Positions 1 to 4,947 of a stretch of DNA of 5,813 nt are shown piece after piece. Position 1 is the stretch's first letter. Every line of letters starts with the position of its first letter. Both the position numbers and the translations under genes were made by a program. The notes under the pieces were generated by a model that worked only from the letters and a program-made list of their open reading frames with translations, was not told where the DNA came from and searched no databases. Origin of the DNA: Clostridiales bacterium UBA4959 (lineage in GTDB: Bacteria > Bacillota > Clostridia > Oscillospirales > CAG-272); NCBI GenBank assembly GCA_002397345.1, contig DHAH01000086.1:22913-28725 (forward strand). Reading direction: 5' to 3'.

Positions 1-116
1 TTCCGCGCGTCGTCGACGGTATATGTTTTAGAATAAACGGGCAGCGCGAGCGCCGCGGCGGCTGCCGCCGCGGCAAGCAATACGCGAAAGATATTTTTTA
101 TTCCAAACGATTTCAT
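1..116 (-). CDS. Secreted protein of unknown function, N-terminal fragment (3' end outside the window)
   Basis: Only the first 38 codons are visible. The ATG at 116-114 overlaps the TGA stop (115-113) of the upstream surface-protein gene as ATGA, so translation is probably coupled and no separate ribosome binding site is needed. The product starts with a typical Sec signal peptide: a basic n-region (MKSFGIKNIFR), a hydrophobic core very rich in alanine (residues 13-25) and a likely cleavage site near LPVYS. The mature part starts with KTYTVDDAR and then leaves the window, so no domain can be named. The context (same transcript, coupled, both exported) suggests that it works with the upstream surface protein. 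A hairpin of extreme GC content lies within the alanine codons. The existence of the gene is fairly secure; its function is unknown. Confidence 0.72.
   Translation of the reverse strand, partial: MKSFGIKNIFRVLLAAAAAAAALALPVYSKTYTVDDAR
52..74. repeat. Perfect 10-bp GC-only hairpin inside the signal-peptide codons
   Basis: GCCGCGGCGG (52-61) and CCGCCGCGGC (65-74) are exact reverse complements separated by CTG. On the minus-strand RNA this makes a 10-bp all-GC stem with a three-base loop, about 40 bases after the start codon. It falls in a run of alanine codons (GCC, GCG, GCA), so it may simply result from codon choice. It could also slow ribosomes while the signal peptide emerges. No T-run follows it in either direction, so it is not an intrinsic terminator. 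Confidence 0.6.
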
Positions 117-1006
117 TTTTTACGGCGCAGCGTTATAATAGCCGCAAGCGATATGGCGGCGACGGCGATATATGCCGCCCAGCCGTCGCCTGTATCGGCA
201 GAGGTGGCGCCGGCATCAGGCGTTTCGTTAATAATTGTTTCCGCATCAGCCGATCCGTTGTTTGCCGCTCCATTATCGGGAGTTCCCGTTACAGTTTCTG
301 CGACCGTGGCGACGCAGACGGGCGGAACGAGCTTAAATTCATTATGTGTCGCGCTGATAATCCATTCGCCGAAGTTTTCAAATTTAATTGTAACCTTGCC
401 GTCAGCATCAGTTATATATTCTCCAGGTAAATATTCAGATTCCATACGTCCGATTCTTACCGAAGCGCCCGCGACAGGAGCGGAAACCGGCGCGAAGTTT
501 TCGTCGAAAGCGATTTTTTTGAGCGTGAGCGTCACCGATTCTCCAACCTTAGCCGATACGGTGCTTACGTCAAAATAGCTGTATGCGTCGGAAAAATTTG
601 TGGTGTCGGTGATAGCATAAGCGGTTACACTGTCGCCGTCCTTAACCGGGTCGGTCAGGTTCATAGCCATGGCGTTATTGAGATAATAGCCGAAGTTATT
701 ATTGTTTTCAACTCCCCAGAGCTTTGTGATGTAAAGGCCGTAATCGCCCGCCGCGGCAGTATAACCGGCGGCTGCACCGCCCTTAAACATCGCCTCGTGA
801 GCGGCATAAAGCGCGTCGCTTATCGTCAACGCGCCGTCACCATCCGCATCGGTGACGGTAACGGGTTCGCGGGCTAAAATTAAATAGCCGTTGGCAATTG
901 TGACATAAACAGTCGCGGATTTGTCCGCCGCCAGAGCGGTCAACCCAAGCGAAGCCGCTGTAACCATAACGGCAAGTATAAATGCAGCGATTTTAATCGG
1001 TTTCAA
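113..1006 (-). CDS. Membrane-anchored surface protein with dockerin-type calcium loop, DUF4430-like and Ig-like regions
   Basis: 297 residues, starting at TTG (1006-1004) with AAGGAG 8 bases upstream. Residues 1-26 form a signal peptide ending in ALA. Residues 53-64 (DADGDGALTISD) match a single dockerin-type calcium loop, with D at 1, 3, 5 and 12 and G at 6, followed by a helix (ALYAAHEAMF). Residues 93-135 (TKLWG, GYYLN, VKDGDSVTAY) resemble the C-terminal strands of DUF4430, the transcobalamin-like beta-grasp domain. Residues 145-235 look like a bacterial Ig-like/carboxypeptidase-regulatory beta-sandwich (PVAGASVRIG, TDADGKVTIKFENFG, ISATHNEF). Residues 237-270 are a Pro/Asn/Ala/Thr-rich stalk. 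The C-terminus has SADTGD, a hydrophobic segment (275-293) and RRKK, which is the layout of a sortase substrate, although the usual proline of the xPxTG signal is alanine here. The domain names are inferred from motifs. The ligand is unknown; calcium binding is likely. The gene has its own strong promoter and is coupled to the next secreted protein. Confidence 0.85.
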   Translation of the reverse strand: MKPIKIAAFILAVMVTAASLGLTALAADKSATVYVTIANGYLILAREPVTVTDADGDGALTISDALYAAHEAMFKGGAAAGYTAAAGDYGLYITKLWGVENNNNFGYYLNNAMAMNLTDPVKDGDSVTAYAITDTTNFSDAYSYFDVSTVSAKVGESVTLTLKKIAFDENFAPVSAPVAGASVRIGRMESEYLPGEYITDADGKVTIKFENFGEWIISATHNEFKLVPPVCVATVAETVTGTPDNGAANNGSADAETIINETPDAGATSADTGDGWAAYIAVAAISLAAIITLRRKK

Positions 1007-1014
1007 AATTTTAT

Positions 1015-1020
1015 CTCCTT
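1015..1020 (-). promoter_or_regulatory. Ribosome binding site that fixes a TTG start
   Basis: The minus strand reads AAGGAG at 1020-1015, eight bases before the TTG at 1006-1004. No ATG or GTG lies nearby in frame that would preserve the signal peptide, so this site decides the start codon. Confidence 0.85.
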
Positions 1021-1045
1021 TTGGTCTGTGCTTTTTATGAACATA

Positions 1046-1074
1046 ATCTTAGCATATATAATTTACGTTGTCAA
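1046..1074 (-). promoter_or_regulatory. Strong sigma-A type promoter for the surface-protein operon
   Basis: On the minus strand a perfect -35 box TTGACA (1074-1069) is followed by exactly 17 bases and then the -10 box TAAGAT (1051-1046). TGC directly precedes the -10 box, giving an extended -10 (TGn). The predicted start of transcription is near 1039, leaving a leader of about 33 bases before the TTG start. It lies after the spoIIIA terminator, so the surface-protein genes form a separate unit with a housekeeping-type promoter rather than a sporulation one. No operator palindrome is evident. Confidence 0.85.
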
Positions 1075-1133
1075 TGCGCATAAGTCCTCCCGATCAAACA
1101 TGATAATATATTCATAAAAATATAAATATTATA

Positions 1134-1170
1134 CAAAAACCGGTTTCTGGAATTATCCCAAAAACCGGTT
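1134..1170 (-). terminator. Intrinsic terminator of the spoIIIA operon
   Basis: In the minus-strand RNA, AACCGGUUUUUGG (1170-1158) pairs with CCAGAAACCGGUU (1150-1138) across a seven-base loop. The stem has 13 pairs including one G-U. The 3' arm runs directly into UUUG, so the transcript has a UUUUUG tail (1139-1134). The hairpin starts 18 bases after the spoIIIAH stop codon. On the plus strand no T-run follows the stem, so it acts on leftward transcription. Confidence 0.9.
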
Positions 1171-1188
1171 ACGCAATATTGTGTTATA

Positions 1189-1842
1189 TTAAACGATCTT
1201 TTCTATGATGTTAACGTCTAAGGGCAGAATCCCCGCCTGCTGGTATACGATCTCCTGAATCTGCGCGACTTGGTTCGGGAGCAGCCCGGAAGTCGAAACC
1301 ACTACGGTGCAGCAATCGCGGCTGATTACGGCGACGCAGTTGGAGAAGCCTTTTGCCCCGACCAGCGCCTCGATATTCGCCTCGTTCTTTATCGATTCGG
1401 CTATTTCGCGCATCGAGGTGAGCGCTTCGCCTTTGTCTTGGTCAAGCGCATTTACATCGTCGATTATCGACTGCAAAACCTCGATAGCCTCGTCGCGCGC
1501 GCGCTGGCGGTTGATTGTGGTGACCGCGAAATAGCTTGACGCATCGCTCACAGTTAAGTCGATGTTGTTATCGGCGGCGTCCGCGCCCGTTTTGACGACG
1601 TCGCCCAGGGTGTTGCCGTCGGCGGTCCCTATGATGTCGGACGCACCGCCGTCGGTCGCTGCGTCTTTGTTATATTCCCCATCCGTGTTGTTGCCGAAGA
1701 AAAACAGCCAGTTCAAGTATACGGCTCCGCCGATGAGCACCGCCGACAGCGCTATGGCGAGCCTGCGTTTTGCCTTAGGGGTGAACAGGTCGCGGAATTT
1801 GCGCATAAATTCCGTGATTTTGTCCTTGGTTGATTGTTTCAT
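1189..1842 (-). CDS. spoIIIAH: SpoIIIAH, stage III sporulation protein AH (channel component that binds SpoIIQ)
   Basis: 217 residues from the ATG at 1842-1840. A basic cytoplasmic N-terminus (residues 1-27) is followed by one membrane segment (28-49), a low-complexity Asp/Gly/Ala/Asn linker (50-100) and a C-terminal domain (about 104-217). The C-terminal domain has the SpoIIIAH/YscJ-FliF-like ring-building pattern: a helix with RQRARDEAIEVLQSII, then FSNCVAVISRDCCTVVV and LLPNQVAQIQEIVYQQAGI. In the family, the protein sits in the mother-cell membrane and its C-terminal domain binds SpoIIQ of the forespore in the intermembrane space. The length is close to the B. subtilis protein. A GTG at 1854 is in frame, but it lies one base from the AAGGAG (1861-1856), too close to be used. 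The ATG lies 13 bases from it, which is rather far. It is the last gene of the operon, followed by the terminator. The cysteines at 169, 177 and 178 lie in the exported domain. Confidence 0.96.
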   Translation of the reverse strand: MKQSTKDKITEFMRKFRDLFTPKAKRRLAIALSAVLIGGAVYLNWLFFFGNNTDGEYNKDAATDGGASDIIGTADGNTLGDVVKTGADAADNNIDLTVSDASSYFAVTTINRQRARDEAIEVLQSIIDDVNALDQDKGEALTSMREIAESIKNEANIEALVGAKGFSNCVAVISRDCCTVVVSTSGLLPNQVAQIQEIVYQQAGILPLDVNIIEKIV

Positions 1843-1855
1843 ATGTATGACCACG

Positions 1856-1861
1856 CTCCTT
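1856..1861 (-). promoter_or_regulatory. Ribosome binding site of spoIIIAH with long spacing
   Basis: AAGGAG reads on the minus strand at 1861-1856. It is 13 bases from the ATG at 1842 and one base from an in-frame GTG at 1854. The ATG gives the family-typical N-terminus (MKQSTKDKI) and is preferred, although the spacing is longer than usual and may lower initiation. Confidence 0.65.
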
Positions 1862-1863
1862 TT

Positions 1864-1935
1864 TTACATAGAGCCGCGCGGAAAACCGCGTGGTCTCGTC
1901 TTGTGCGCTTCGCGTTTTGTTTTTGTAATGTTCAA
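1864..1935 (-). CDS. Possible 23-residue basic peptide between spoIIIAG and spoIIIAH
   Basis: An open frame starts at TTG (1935-1933), 11 bases after GGAG in GAGAGGAGA, and ends at TAA (1866-1864), just before the spoIIIAH ribosome binding site. The product starts MNITKTKREAHK and ends TRPRGFPRGSM. It is strongly basic, with a doubled (P)RG(F/S) pattern, and has no membrane segment. It matches no protein family known to me. Its position could couple it to spoIIIAH translation. Equally, the DNA here may be a short palindromic repeat whose hairpin happens to be open in this frame: the RG-encoding part is exactly the hairpin at 1873-1894. The start codon is weak and the spacing long, so this is a candidate only. 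Confidence 0.25.
   Translation of the reverse strand: MNITKTKREAHKTRPRGFPRGSM
1873..1894. repeat. GC-rich palindromic hairpin in the spoIIIAG-spoIIIAH gap
   Basis: CCGCGCGG (1874-1881) and CCGCGTGG (1886-1893) flank AAAA. On the plus strand they pair along all eight bases with one G-U, and a further G-U can form at 1873/1894. On the minus-strand RNA those two positions become A-C mismatches. It stands out from the AT-rich 223-base gap (1843-2065). No T-run follows on either strand, so it is not a terminator. It may be a copy of a dispersed REP-like repeat, or an RNA processing or stability element that separates spoIIIAH from the upstream genes. Elsewhere in the gap I see only AT-rich sequence with no promoter-like pair of boxes that I would defend. 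Confidence 0.5.
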
Positions 1936-2065
1936 ACTTATGAAATCTCCTCTCAGCGTTATATCAATTCAAATAAATAATATGAACGAACTGTTATGAT
2001 TATTACTTAATCCTCGAATAAATCGTGAACGACATATTCTTTTTAGTTTGTCATTCGGTTTACAG

Positions 2066-2548
2066 TTAACCGGATACAAATACTTTTGTGGACGAGAGGT
2101 CAAACAGCGCGCATAACAATGAAATCAACTTTTGCTGCACCACTGGGTTTTCTCCCCCGCTGCACACGACCGCGATACCCCGCAGGCGGGGCGTCATGCG
2201 GCGCAATAATACTGCCGATTCCGACGAGCCGCTGCCGGTGGTGAGATATTCGCGCGAGCCGTTTTTGCTGTCATAAGCAAAGACGTTCTCGCTGTCCGAC
2301 TCCAGCGTGATGAGCACGCTCGCCGTCCCGACGCCGTTTACACGCTCGAGCAGCGCCGCAACCTCTCCCTCGAGCCGTTTCACATATTCGGCGGTGTCAA
2401 TGATGTCCGGTTTGTCTTTTTCTTTATTATCCGGACGTCCGAGCGTATAATCGACCGACCCGATCACTATAAGCGTGACGGCGATGGCGAGCCCCAGCAC
2501 GGTAAGCCATAACCCTTTGATCTTTTTTATCTTGCTTAAGATTTCCAT
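2066..2548 (-). CDS. spoIIIAG: SpoIIIAG, stage III sporulation protein AG (ring-forming channel protein), short form
   Basis: 160 residues. The start ATG (2548-2546) lies inside spoIIIAF, which ends 13 bases downstream, with GGTGA four bases before it. A short basic N-terminus (KIKKIKG) precedes one membrane segment (13-31), a charged linker (34-52) and the ring-building domain: helix EYVKRLEGEVAALLERVNGV (54-73), strand ASVLITLES (76-84), then PRLRGIAVVCSGGENPVVQQKL (120-141), helix to ALFDL and final strand KVFVSG. This order is typical of SpoIIIAG. In B. subtilis the protein is 229 residues and forms a 30-subunit ring in the intermembrane space. The stretch between the first strand and PRLRG is about 30 residues here (roughly 90-119), clearly shorter than the beta-rich insertion I recall for B. 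subtilis. The gene is translationally coupled to spoIIIAF. Confidence 0.95.
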   Translation of the reverse strand: MEILSKIKKIKGLWLTVLGLAIAVTLIVIGSVDYTLGRPDNKEKDKPDIIDTAEYVKRLEGEVAALLERVNGVGTASVLITLESDSENVFAYDSKNGSREYLTTGSGSSESAVLLRRMTPRLRGIAVVCSGGENPVVQQKLISLLCALFDLSSTKVFVSG

Positions 2549-3033
2549 TCGATCACCACATTCCTCGCCGCGCAGCCGGTTTGTTCCGAAATATAAAATT
2601 CCAGTCCTATGGCGGTGTAATCCTTGGGTATGGCGGCGGTAACGCCGGTTATCACTACGCTATCATCTCCGATGCTTGACAGGGCGACCGTCACCGCTAT
2701 GCCGCGCTCGTCGCAGCCCAGCTTCAGCGCGAGCAGCGATTTTATACTCGCCTCAATATTTTCCGCTGTTTTAGACAGCACAATCTGCCGCAGATTGTCG
2801 TCCGTCTGCTTATCCGCCGTGACCGCGAGGGGGGTCATCGCTTCGCCGAACGCTCCCGCCAGCCCCATAATGGCGTTTTTTGCCGGCAGAAGCAGCATGA
2901 GCAGCACGCAGAGCGCCGCGATGTATTTTACATGTTTTTTAAGCTGACCGCTTTCGGGCGCGAGCGCGGTCACCACGCCCGCCGCCGTCACCGCCACCGC
3001 AAGCGAATATATATAGGCGTAAAATTCATTCAT
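2536..3033 (-). CDS. spoIIIAF: SpoIIIAF, stage III sporulation protein AF
   Basis: 165 residues from the ATG at 3033-3031, chosen because AGGTGG (3046-3041) lies seven bases upstream and because it gives the family-typical start (MNEFYAYIYS). Another ATG two codons earlier (3039) is too close to that site, and an in-frame extension to 3099 runs through a T-rich spacer and has no ribosome binding site. Two membrane segments (about 5-24 and 36-58) flank the short conserved loop SGQLKKHVKYIAAL. The rest (residues 70-165) is a soluble domain with the ring-building fold pattern (EASIKSLLALKLG, VTVALSS, DSVVITGVTAAI, NVVIEWKS). In the family it belongs to the intermembrane channel. It is somewhat shorter than the B. 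subtilis protein (about 206). Its 3' end overlaps spoIIIAG by 13 bases. Confidence 0.94.
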   Translation of the reverse strand: MNEFYAYIYSLAVAVTAAGVVTALAPESGQLKKHVKYIAALCVLLMLLLPAKNAIMGLAGAFGEAMTPLAVTADKQTDDNLRQIVLSKTAENIEASIKSLLALKLGCDERGIAVTVALSSIGDDSVVITGVTAAIPKDYTAIGLEFYISEQTGCAARNVVIEWKS

Positions 3034-3062
3034 AAACATCCCACCTGTACGGGTGCTAATTA

Positions 3063-3128
3063 CTAAAATTCGATAGCTGATGAAAAAAAACCGCGTCAAA
3101 ACTCATATATTCAAACATCGAATTTAAG
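3063..3128. repeat. Long inverted repeat with a U8 tract in the spoIIIAE-spoIIIAF gap
   Basis: CTAAAATTCGAT (3063-3074) and ATCGAATTTAAG (3117-3128) are inverted repeats matching at 11 of 12 positions, including nine consecutive bases next to the loop. The 42-base interval holds eight adenines (3083-3090), which are U8 in the operon transcript. The U8 lies inside the loop and no stable GC stem precedes it, so a normal terminator is unlikely. The stem would expose or hide the U-rich segment and lies about 17 bases upstream of the spoIIIAF ribosome binding site. It may serve processing, attenuation or stability, or be chance. Confidence 0.45.
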
Positions 3129-3140
3129 TATAAATCGCGA

Positions 3141-4229
3141 TTATTGTGTTATTCCCACCGCCGCGCGGGCGAACAGCGTCACAAAAAACAGGAACATCAC
3201 CGCGCAGGAGACGAGTATCGCCAGCCCGAAACCCAGTATAGAACGCATCTCACCGAAAAAAGCGCTTTCGCGGTCGCAGCCAACCAATTTCGCCGCGCTG
3301 CCGACCAGCGAAAAAGTAAACCTGCACAGATAAATCTGCAAAACCGCCGGCAATACCAGCGCGAAAATCACCGCGACCGCCGCGCCTCCGAGCGTCGCGC
3401 GCAGCAGTCCAACGCTGCCCCCTATAGCACGTATCGCGTCGCCCAGCGCGCCGCCGACGACGGGGATATAACTCGACGCCACGAATTTCAGCGCTTTTGC
3501 GGAAACATTATCCGCGGACAACGCTAAATTTGTTTGATACCCCAACACTGCCGTGAGAATCGTCATCACAAACGTCAGCACTGTGGTGAACATGCCGCGC
3601 AGCACACCGGCTATACCCGACAGACTGATCTGACCGCCCATGCCGGCGATGAGCGCCAGCCCGAAACAAACGCGCAATACCGGCCACAGGATATAATATG
3701 AAAGCTGCTCACAAAAAGCGGTCAGCGTCATCAGCCCCGCCGAGCTTATCGCCGCCGTCGTAACGTTGCCCCCCGCGGCGTAGAGCGCGCTCATCATGGG
3801 TATCAGCCCCGTCATAAAGGCTGTCAGGCCGCTCATCGCGGCGGTCAGCCGCTCCCATACGCCTGCGATTGCCGTGTATGCTGCCAGAGCAGCGCACAGC
3901 AGCGTTATATACTCCAGCGCGGATGACAGGCCCGTATCGGAAAACGAGGTTTTAAGCGCCTGAACCATCGAGACAAGCACCACAACGCCCAGTAAAATCG
4001 CAAGCTGCCGCGTCAGCGGCTCCGCCAGCTTGCCCAGCTCCGCCGCGATCAGATCTACAACATGCCCGATAGTAAAATTTTGCGCTATATGCTCCGCGCT
4101 GTTGTCATCCGTTCGGGCAGCGTCCGGAATAATATCCGAAAACCCGTCGAGCGTGTATTCTTCCGCGCGAACGGATATTGAAAATAAAGAAAACAGCGCG
4201 ATTATAATAAAAAAGCATTTAATTTTCAT
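3141..4229 (-). CDS. spoIIIAE: SpoIIIAE, stage III sporulation protein AE (polytopic, permease-like)
   Basis: 362 residues. A signal peptide (1-22, MKIKCFFIIIALFSLFSISV then RA/EE) is followed by a soluble acidic segment (23-70) and about seven membrane segments (roughly 75-92, 104-125, 133-152, 160-195, 209-232, 281-302 and 330-358). The family signature lies at 248-280: KFVASSYIPVVGGALGDAI, then GSVGLLRATLGG, followed by LPAVLQIYLCRF. B. subtilis SpoIIIAE is about 399 residues, so the size fits. It is thought to be the integral membrane core of the channel and resembles a permease; what passes through is not settled. It lies 39 bases after spoIIIAD. The ribosome binding site is poor: the nearest purine run, GTGGGAAAA, lies well upstream of the ATG and no good match sits at normal distance. 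A 107-base spacer separates it from spoIIIAF. Confidence 0.96.
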   Translation of the reverse strand: MKIKCFFIIIALFSLFSISVRAEEYTLDGFSDIIPDAARTDDNSAEHIAQNFTIGHVVDLIAAELGKLAEPLTRQLAILLGVVVLVSMVQALKTSFSDTGLSSALEYITLLCAALAAYTAIAGVWERLTAAMSGLTAFMTGLIPMMSALYAAGGNVTTAAISSAGLMTLTAFCEQLSYYILWPVLRVCFGLALIAGMGGQISLSGIAGVLRGMFTTVLTFVMTILTAVLGYQTNLALSADNVSAKALKFVASSYIPVVGGALGDAIRAIGGSVGLLRATLGGAAVAVIFALVLPAVLQIYLCRFTFSLVGSAAKLVGCDRESAFFGEMRSILGFGLAILVSCAVMFLFFVTLFARAAVGITQ

Positions 4230-4268
4230 AATATATTTATTTTCCCACGGTCGGCAGGGTATCCACTT

Positions 4269-4652
4269 TTATTGCATCAGCAATTCCCGCGCGAAACCCA
4301 GCAGTTCGCCTATCAGCGGCAGACACAGCAGCATTATCTCCGCTTTGCCCGCAAGTTCTACCTTCGACGCCGTCGCGCTTTCGCCCATGTCGCGGCATAT
4401 GTCCGCCGCTGTCTGCGCGACAAGAGCCACCCCCAGCGCTTTTACAAGCGGCGACGCGTATACGCTAAAACTTTCGTCAAGCCATAAAGCGTTTATGTAA
4501 TCAATCTGCGGCGCGATCAGCGTAATTATCGCCAACAGCATGACAACGCCGCCGCCGACCGCAACCGGCACGGCAAACTCGGGCTTATACTGGCGCAGGA
4601 TCAGCGCGATGCCGGCGATGAGCAGCGCGCCGCCGCACAGCTTCAGAATCAT
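4269..4652 (-). CDS. spoIIIAD: SpoIIIAD, stage III sporulation protein AD
   Basis: 127 residues, close to the B. subtilis length (about 133). The start ATG (4652-4650) overlaps the spoIIIAC stop as ATGA; there is no clear separate ribosome binding site, so coupling to spoIIIAC is expected. There are three to four hydrophobic segments (about 3-17, 29-47, 68-82 and 108-124). The most conserved stretch of the family is present: LVKALGVALVAQTAADICRD (68-87) then MGESATASKVELAGKAEIML. It is a small integral membrane protein of the spoIIIA platform that usually pairs with SpoIIIAC. Its biochemical role is unknown. Confidence 0.95.
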   Translation of the reverse strand: MILKLCGGALLIAGIALILRQYKPEFAVPVAVGGGVVMLLAIITLIAPQIDYINALWLDESFSVYASPLVKALGVALVAQTAADICRDMGESATASKVELAGKAEIMLLCLPLIGELLGFARELLMQ

Positions 4653-4843
4653 AACCCGAACAGGCTGCGGATGGTGTCCAGTAGTTCGGAGATTTTTCCG
4701 ATCAGCATGAGCATCACAATCACCACACCCGCAAGCGACACTAGCATCGCCTGCTCATCCCGCCCGGTTTTGGTAAGCACCTGATACACAACGCAGACAA
4801 TCAGCCCCACGCCCGCGACTTTCAGCAGCAGACCTACATCCAT
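4649..4843 (-). CDS. spoIIIAC: SpoIIIAC, stage III sporulation protein AC
   Basis: 64 residues, the usual size for this very small membrane protein (about 68 in B. subtilis). It has two hydrophobic segments (5-21 and 32-50) joined by the family-typical loop YQVLTKTGRDEQAMLVSLAG. The AAAGGAG ribosome binding site (ctcc at 4855-4858 on the plus strand) lies 11 bases before the ATG, slightly long. The stop overlaps the spoIIIAD start. It follows spoIIIAB after a 104-base gap. It is a component of the mother-cell membrane platform of the SpoIIIA channel. Confidence 0.95.
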   Translation of the reverse strand: MDVGLLLKVAGVGLIVCVVYQVLTKTGRDEQAMLVSLAGVVIVMLMLIGKISELLDTIRSLFGL

Positions 4844-4947
4844 TTTGTATCACACTCCTTTGCCGCGCTAAACCGTAATAAAAACCGCTCAGTTCTATAT
4901 TACGCGTTTCGCGCTTTACTTTTTATCTCGATTATTAATAATTTCGG
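4844..4947. other. AT-rich spacer between spoIIIAB and spoIIIAC
   Basis: This spacer is longer than expected for the operon. It has a perfect 12-base palindrome ATTATTAATAAT (4931-4942) just after the spoIIIAB stop, a small stem CGCG-AAA-CGCG in the minus-strand RNA, and further on GAGCGGUUUUUAUU. The stem and U-run are about 20-30 bases apart and do not form a proper terminator. I see no ORF and no convincing promoter. The ribosome binding site of spoIIIAC is at its downstream end. Confidence 0.4.

Noticed and set aside
1051..1094. 10-codon ORF MRIDNVNYIC after GGGAGGA, overlapping the surface-gene promoter
   Set aside because: It lies upstream of the predicted transcription start and downstream of the spoIIIA terminator, so it would not be transcribed except by read-through; the spacing to ATG is also short.
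1562..1999. Long plus-strand open frame opposite spoIIIAH and the gap
   Set aside because: It lies antisense to a clear SpoIIIAH coding region, has no ribosome binding site or recognisable domain, and such open antisense frames are common in GC-rich coding DNA.
2624..2947. Plus-strand open frames opposite spoIIIAF, and similar ones opposite spoIIIAE, spoIIIAB and spoIIIAA
   Set aside because: All are shadows of well-supported minus-strand genes with low-complexity Ser/Ala/Arg-rich translations and no initiation signals.
3056..3118. 20-codon ORF (MFEYMSFDAVFF...) between spoIIIAE and spoIIIAF
   Set aside because: No ribosome binding site precedes the ATG and the composition reflects the T-rich spacer.
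3709..3897. Minus-strand 62-codon open frame inside spoIIIAE
   Set aside because: It lies within spoIIIAE in another frame; its Arg/Gly/Asp-rich product has no family resemblance.
4860..4930. Possible terminator between spoIIIAB and spoIIIAC
   Set aside because: The small CGCG stem and the U-run are too far apart, and the genes on both sides belong to one conserved operon.
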